From Thermoplasmata archaeon (GTDB lineage Archaea; Thermoplasmatota; Thermoplasmata; Thermoplasmatales; Thermoplasmataceae): 9,795 nt of DNA. Position 1 is the stretch's first letter; the number at the start of each line of letters is the position of its first letter. Below the pieces are notes generated by a model, which searched no databases, was not told the origin of the DNA, and was given only the letters and a program-made list of their open reading frames with translations. The stretch lies in the NCBI GenBank assembly GCA_021797055.1, contig JAKAAI010000066.1, forward strand, positions 1 through 9,795, written 5' to 3'. A program made the position numbers and the translations under genes. Positions 6,402 to 9,795 of the stretch are shown piece after piece.

Positions 6402-7304
6402 ATGAGGGAAAGATCTGTAGGCATGATGGAGTCCCTTGCTGGGGCTTCTATGTGGGGAGTTTCAAGCGTTGCGGCTAACCTCCTTTTTTCAATCACCACA
6501 ATCCCGTACCTGGCACTGCTCTTTGTGAGAGTCATATTCTCTTCATTGATTTTGTTCATTTTCATCAAGCCAAGAATCAAAATTGGAGGCCTATTGGGAA
6601 TCTCAATATTCGGGATAATAGGGCTTTTTGGTTCGCAGTTGACATACCTTGCTGCAATATATTACTCAAATGCAGCTACCGCGACTGTTCTGCAATATCT
6701 CTTTATGCCAATGGTTGTGATATATGATCTTTTAAGACGAAACAGAAAAGTTTCATTCGTACTGATAATATCCATCATCTTTTCATTTGCAGGTTTAATT
6801 CTCTTGACGATTAATTTCTCTTCAATCGGGAGTGTTTTAGTAGTCAGCCCGACTGCCTTGTTCTTTGGCCTGATGGCAGCAGTTAGCGCTGCTTTTTATA
6901 CCATATATGCAAGACCCTTAATCAAAAAGCAGGGTTTTGAAGCCACGATAAGCCTGGGTTTCCTTATGGCATGCATTCCTGCGACATTTGTTGGTTTATA
7001 TCCGTCTATAGAATATTTCAGAGCTTTATCAGCCCAACCTGCTGGATCAATCCTAATCATAGCGGGATTGATCGCTTTTATTATCGTAATTGGAACCGCA
7101 GGCGCCTATTACCTTTATGTCAGAAGCATCAAGCACATCAGCTCCAGCGACGCCTCAATAACTGCATCTATGGAACCTATATCTGCTGCGGTATTTTCTT
7201 TACTTGTCCTTGGAATATTCCTGACAGACATTCAGTATATTGGGGTAGCTATAATCATACTTTCAATCTCATTTATTCAAAGGGATTCAACTGCAGGAAA
7301 CTGA
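6402..7304 (+). CDS. EamA/DMT-superfamily transporter
   Basis: This 300-residue inner-membrane protein has ten predicted helices in two repeats of five, the layout of the drug/metabolite transporter superfamily. Helices lie near 11-31, 36-56, 62-82, 92-110, 116-136, 150-170, 181-201, 214-238, 252-271 and 275-293. Family-typical features are AGASMWG in helix 1, YYSNAATATVLQYL at the start of helix 4 (87-100), and in the second repeat SDASITASMEPISA (249-262) with the conserved Glu-Pro pair. Members export or import small metabolites such as amino acids, nucleosides or sugars; the substrate cannot be read from sequence. The start could be 6402 or the ATGs at 6423/6426, which give a protein beginning MMESLAGASMWG, closer to the usual family start. 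The gene stands alone on its strand and converges on the amino acid permease gene. Confidence 0.9.
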   Translation: MRERSVGMMESLAGASMWGVSSVAANLLFSITTIPYLALLFVRVIFSSLILFIFIKPRIKIGGLLGISIFGIIGLFGSQLTYLAAIYYSNAATATVLQYLFMPMVVIYDLLRRNRKVSFVLIISIIFSFAGLILLTINFSSIGSVLVVSPTALFFGLMAAVSAAFYTIYARPLIKKQGFEATISLGFLMACIPATFVGLYPSIEYFRALSAQPAGSILIIAGLIAFIIVIGTAGAYYLYVRSIKHISSSDASITASMEPISAAVFSLLVLGIFLTDIQYIGVAIIILSISFIQRDSTAGN

Positions 7305-7386
7305 CATCACCCATATATTGAAAACCATATTTTTGCGATATAAACTATTTGAGAAAACGCCAATTATGTTTCAATACTGTGCCTTC

Positions 7387-7426
7387 AAAAAAATTTTAAA
7401 ATGGCTCCCTTGCAGGAGCACTTTTT
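7387..7426. terminator. Candidate bidirectional terminator between convergent genes
   Basis: GCTCC (7404-7408) and GGAGC (7415-7419) form a 5-bp GC-rich stem with a 6-base loop. On the plus strand it is followed by CTTTTT (7421-7426), serving the EamA gene. On the minus strand it is followed by T-rich sequence (complement of 7387-7402, including a T7 run), serving the permease gene, whose stop is only ten bases away. The stem is short; archaeal termination relies mainly on the T tracts, which are present both ways. Confidence 0.5.
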
Positions 7427-7428
7427 AA

Positions 7429-9339
7429 TTATTTTTTGCCTGTGACCAAAGAGGGCTCAGGCATGGGAACGCCTTCTTCCCTTAGTATATCCTGAACATC
7501 ATCCTCTCCGTATCCTGATCTAAGTGCAAGGAAGTAGAATATCAGGGCGTCTACTATCATTACAACATTATCCCAGGGGAAAAACAGTGGGGCTGAATCC
7601 GGCGGTGTCGGTGACAGGTAAGGACCAAATGCACCATAGAAAGACAGCGGCATAAGGGTCAGGATAAACCCTATAAGCCAAAGTCCGGATCTTATCTCCT
7701 TTCTTGAACCGTTCTTGGCCTGCGTATAGAGGACGATTGTTACAGCAATTATTGCAATTGCGAATATCACAAACATAATGGGAAAGTAGGTGAATACTTC
7801 CGCAGGTGCAGCCACTGGTACCGATGCCCCAAGATTGTTCTTGGCAGGGCTGATGACGTTGAAATACATGAAGTAAAAGGTGATTGCCTCAATTACCCAG
7901 AAGATTATTCCAACCGCATATGCCAGGGACTTCTTCAACTGCAGTCCCTTTGTTGCATAGAACATTATGTATATGGGCAGTCCAGCAAAGATAGCATAGA
8001 CAAGCAATATTTCAAGCGTGAAGCCTGACCAGTATACAATAAGCGAGGCTGAAACAAAGCCGATTGGAGCGAGTATCTCGCTGTAAGGAAGCCGGAACGG
8101 TCTCTTAAGATCCTTTGCGGTCTTCCTCAAGTGCCTTAGCGCTACACCACCCATAATGTACGTAAACACCGTAGCACTGGATATGAAGCCGACTAGAATT
8201 GCCCATGATGGAAAAGGAGCAATGAATATTGAGCCTATCACCACCGAAAGTACCAGGGCGAACACGGGAATACCATTCTTCTTGTTGACGCTCCTCAGCT
8301 GGCCAGGGTAATAACCGTCAGTCGAGAGACCATAAAATACACGTGTGCTGGTTCCAAGATATATCCAACCTGTTCCAGATGGTGAGATTATACCATCAAT
8401 AAGAAGGATGACAGCCCATGCTCCGAAACCTGCTACGGTAGCCTGCTTAAAGACTTCATAGAATGGTCCGCTTGAATATGAGGAGTTTCCGAGAGTTCCC
8501 CAGACAGATGACCCGGTTCCTGTCAGCGTGATAGCTCCAGTGAAAGCAAGCTGCAGGAAAAAGTAAAGCACTATTGCTATTATAACGGAAAATATCAATG
8601 CCCTTGGAACATCTTTCTGGGCATTCTTCGCTTCACCGCCGAATTCAAGTGCCTGCCTGAAGCCCAGGTATGAGAAAACTATGCCGGCAGTAGGGATTGC
8701 CAGGAACACGCTTGGCAGTTGTGTGGCAAAAAACCCACCGAATGCCGAAAAGTTGGATGAACGGAACAGCGCGAAAAGGAGCAGGAATGTAAGGGTTGGA
8801 ATGATAAGTTTCCAGTATCCGAAATACTGGTTCCACCTGCCAAGGAACTTTATGCCGAGATAATTCAGGAAGAAGAAACCAATCATAAGGGCGATTGCGA
8901 CGCCAATACCCGCAGGAGTAAGAAGAGTGTATGAACCATACACATTTGTTATTCCATATGACAGGAACGATAGGGCATTGAAGGATGACAGGTAACTTAT
9001 TGCTGCTATTGCCTCTATAGAAGGAACCGTAACAGCTGATAGAAGATATGCCCATCCCAGTATGTATCCAGTATAGCTGCCATGAGTATAGTGAGGGTAC
9101 CTGACAATCCCACCGGATTTCGGTATCATACCGGAGACTTCAGCATATACAAGCGCTATGAACAGAACCATTATGCCTCCTATTATCCAGGAAAGCAGGG
9201 CAGCAGGTCCCGCTATTTCAGCGCCATATAGCACACCAAATAGCCATCCAGAGCCTATTATCCCTCCCAGGGAAAGGAACAATAGTTGAATAAAGCTCAA
9301 GCCTTTCTTCAATTTCTTATCTTCTTCGGCCACATCCAT
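7429..9339 (-). CDS. Amino acid permease, APC superfamily
   Basis: This long (636-residue) integral membrane protein is a secondary transporter, probably importing amino acids or related amines with protons. Helix 1 carries the substrate-backbone motif GGIIGSGWLFG (25-35), followed by AGPAALLSWIIGG (43-55) and AEVSGMIPKSGGIVRYP (66-82), all characteristic of the APC family. GFRQALEFGGEAKNAQKDVPRAL (226-248) is the typical loop after helix 6, and RVFYGLSTDGYYPGQL (333-348) precedes helix 9. The core of about 12 helices is followed by extra helices near 472-494, 515-538, 552-571 and 590-607, so 14-16 in total, beyond the common 450-500 residues. The C-terminal tail from 608 is acidic then basic. 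The ATG at 9339 has a TATA box 24-31 bases upstream and no Shine-Dalgarno site. It is divergent from an M24 peptidase gene, which suggests peptide and amino acid use. The substrate is not determinable. Confidence 0.92.
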   Translation of the reverse strand: MDVAEEDKKLKKGLSFIQLLFLSLGGIIGSGWLFGVLYGAEIAGPAALLSWIIGGIMVLFIALVYAEVSGMIPKSGGIVRYPHYTHGSYTGYILGWAYLLSAVTVPSIEAIAAISYLSSFNALSFLSYGITNVYGSYTLLTPAGIGVAIALMIGFFFLNYLGIKFLGRWNQYFGYWKLIIPTLTFLLLFALFRSSNFSAFGGFFATQLPSVFLAIPTAGIVFSYLGFRQALEFGGEAKNAQKDVPRALIFSVIIAIVLYFFLQLAFTGAITLTGTGSSVWGTLGNSSYSSGPFYEVFKQATVAGFGAWAVILLIDGIISPSGTGWIYLGTSTRVFYGLSTDGYYPGQLRSVNKKNGIPVFALVLSVVIGSIFIAPFPSWAILVGFISSATVFTYIMGGVALRHLRKTAKDLKRPFRLPYSEILAPIGFVSASLIVYWSGFTLEILLVYAIFAGLPIYIMFYATKGLQLKKSLAYAVGIIFWVIEAITFYFMYFNVISPAKNNLGASVPVAAPAEVFTYFPIMFVIFAIAIIAVTIVLYTQAKNGSRKEIRSGLWLIGFILTLMPLSFYGAFGPYLSPTPPDSAPLFFPWDNVVMIVDALIFYFLALRSGYGEDDVQDILREEGVPMPEPSLVTGKK

Positions 9340-9362
9340 GGGTCATGATAAAGCGTAGCATG

Positions 9363-9370
9363 TATATAAT
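9363..9370 (-). promoter_or_regulatory. TATA box of the amino acid permease gene
   Basis: Read on the minus strand this is ATTATATA at -31 to -24 from the permease ATG, with a purine-rich AAAAGAGAT-like stretch just upstream that could be the TFB recognition element. Spacing points to a leaderless mRNA. Confidence 0.55.
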
Positions 9371-9403
9371 ATCTCTTTTAGCGAATATAAAATGCGACAA
9401 ATG

Positions 9404-9409
9404 TTTAAG
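9404..9409 (+). promoter_or_regulatory. TATA box of the M24 peptidase gene
   Basis: TTTAAG (within TGTTTAAGC) lies 23-28 bases upstream of the ATG at 9432, the position expected for leaderless transcription. It is about 35 bases from the oppositely oriented permease TATA box, so a regulator binding between them could affect both genes. Confidence 0.45.
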
Positions 9410-9431
9410 CTTCTGAATATTATGACCTCTC

Positions 9432-9795
9432 ATGATTGAGAAGAAAATTTTCGACTTTGCCAGGGAGACCAGCACCATACTTATTGTGAATGGTTCCGAG
9501 AACGCCGTTGACAAGAATTTTTTCTACCTTTCAGGTATTGAGAATGGTGTGTTTGAGGGATCCGCTCTCATCGCAACTCCCGATACAATAAAAATTATTA
9601 CTGGCCAGCTTGAGGAGGAGGCTGCCAGGTCATCCGGTCATGAGGTGATGATCTACAAAGGTAAAGGCGAATTCGAGAGTCTTCTAAAAGAGAATCTTAA
9701 AGGGGTGGATTCCGTCGGTCTGAATTACTCTTCAGTCACTCTTACAATATACACGGGTTTGCTGCGCATGATACCAGAGAAGTCATTCATAGATG
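9432..9795 (+). CDS. M24-family peptidase (Xaa-Pro aminopeptidase-like), N-terminal part
   Basis: The frame is open from ATG 9432 through the window end (121 full codons), so only the N-terminal domain is seen. It begins MIEKKIFDFARE and contains KNFFYLSGIENG near residues 32-43, matching the N-F-x-Y-L-[ST]-G core of the creatinase N-terminal domain that precedes the pita-bread metallopeptidase domain in Xaa-Pro aminopeptidases and prolidases. SALIATPDTIKIITGQLEEE (44-63) and DSVGLNYSSVTLTIYTGLL (93-111) follow the usual strand order of that domain. The metal ligands would lie beyond the window and cannot be checked. The expected role is cytoplasmic release of residues from peptides with proline at position two, or dipeptide hydrolysis. 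A TATA box is correctly placed and no Shine-Dalgarno site is seen. It is divergent from the amino acid permease. Confidence 0.85.
   Translation, partial: MIEKKIFDFARETSTILIVNGSENAVDKNFFYLSGIENGVFEGSALIATPDTIKIITGQLEEEAARSSGHEVMIYKGKGEFESLLKENLKGVDSVGLNYSSVTLTIYTGLLRMIPEKSFID

Noticed and set aside
6971..7321. 116-codon plus-strand ORF overlapping the EamA gene
   Set aside because: It is a frame-shifted shadow rich in Cys, Tyr and Ile; the EamA frame has ten regular helices and the family's Glu-Pro motif.
8645..9055. 136-codon minus-strand ORF within the permease gene
   Set aside because: It is an alternative frame of a well-supported APC transporter with no domain of its own.

Overview
The window looks like a piece of a Thermoplasmata (Thermoplasmatales-type) archaeal chromosome. 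The evidence is the feel of the proteins, Arg codons dominated by AGA/AGG, frequent ATA for Ile, short AT-rich gaps, and A/T-rich TATA-like boxes about 20-30 bases upstream of start codons that mostly lack a Shine-Dalgarno site, which suggests leaderless mRNAs. The assignment to an order is an inference from memory of the families; no rRNA or other taxonomic marker is present.

Layout: positions 1-450 hold no convincing gene. A dihydroorotase gene (pyrC, minus strand, 451-1695) is followed by a divergent gene for a cytoplasmic Asp-box (BNR) beta-propeller (plus strand, best start 1928, to 3043). That gene converges on queE (minus, 3093-3722), the radical-SAM enzyme that makes 7-carboxy-7-deazaguanine for archaeosine. 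Upstream of queE and on the same strand is a gene for an unrecognised protein with about seven membrane helices (3808-4959). It is divergent, across only 35 bases, from a membrane-anchored glycosyltransferase of the ceramide-glucosyltransferase-like (GT2/GT21) type (4995-6041). A 360-base gap (6042-6401) holds no protein gene but has a good orphan TATA box and an A/T hairpin. It is followed by an EamA/DMT-family transporter (6402-7304).

The transporter converges on a long APC-superfamily amino acid permease (minus, 7429-9339), with a stem-loop between them that has T-rich sequence on both strands and may terminate both genes. The permease is divergent from the 5' part of an M24-family (Xaa-Pro aminopeptidase-like) peptidase gene (9432 to the window end) across 92 bases with one well-placed TATA box for each gene.

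Most of the window is ordinary housekeeping and transport: pyrimidine synthesis, tRNA deazaguanine modification, amino acid uptake and peptide breakdown. The less ordinary parts are the divergent seven-helix protein/glycosyltransferase pair, the cytoplasmic Asp-box propeller with its His/Cys motif, and the orphan promoter-hairpin unit near 6215-6354. I see no CRISPR array, intact insertion sequence, tRNA or rRNA, and no strong evidence of a wholly new multi-gene system.
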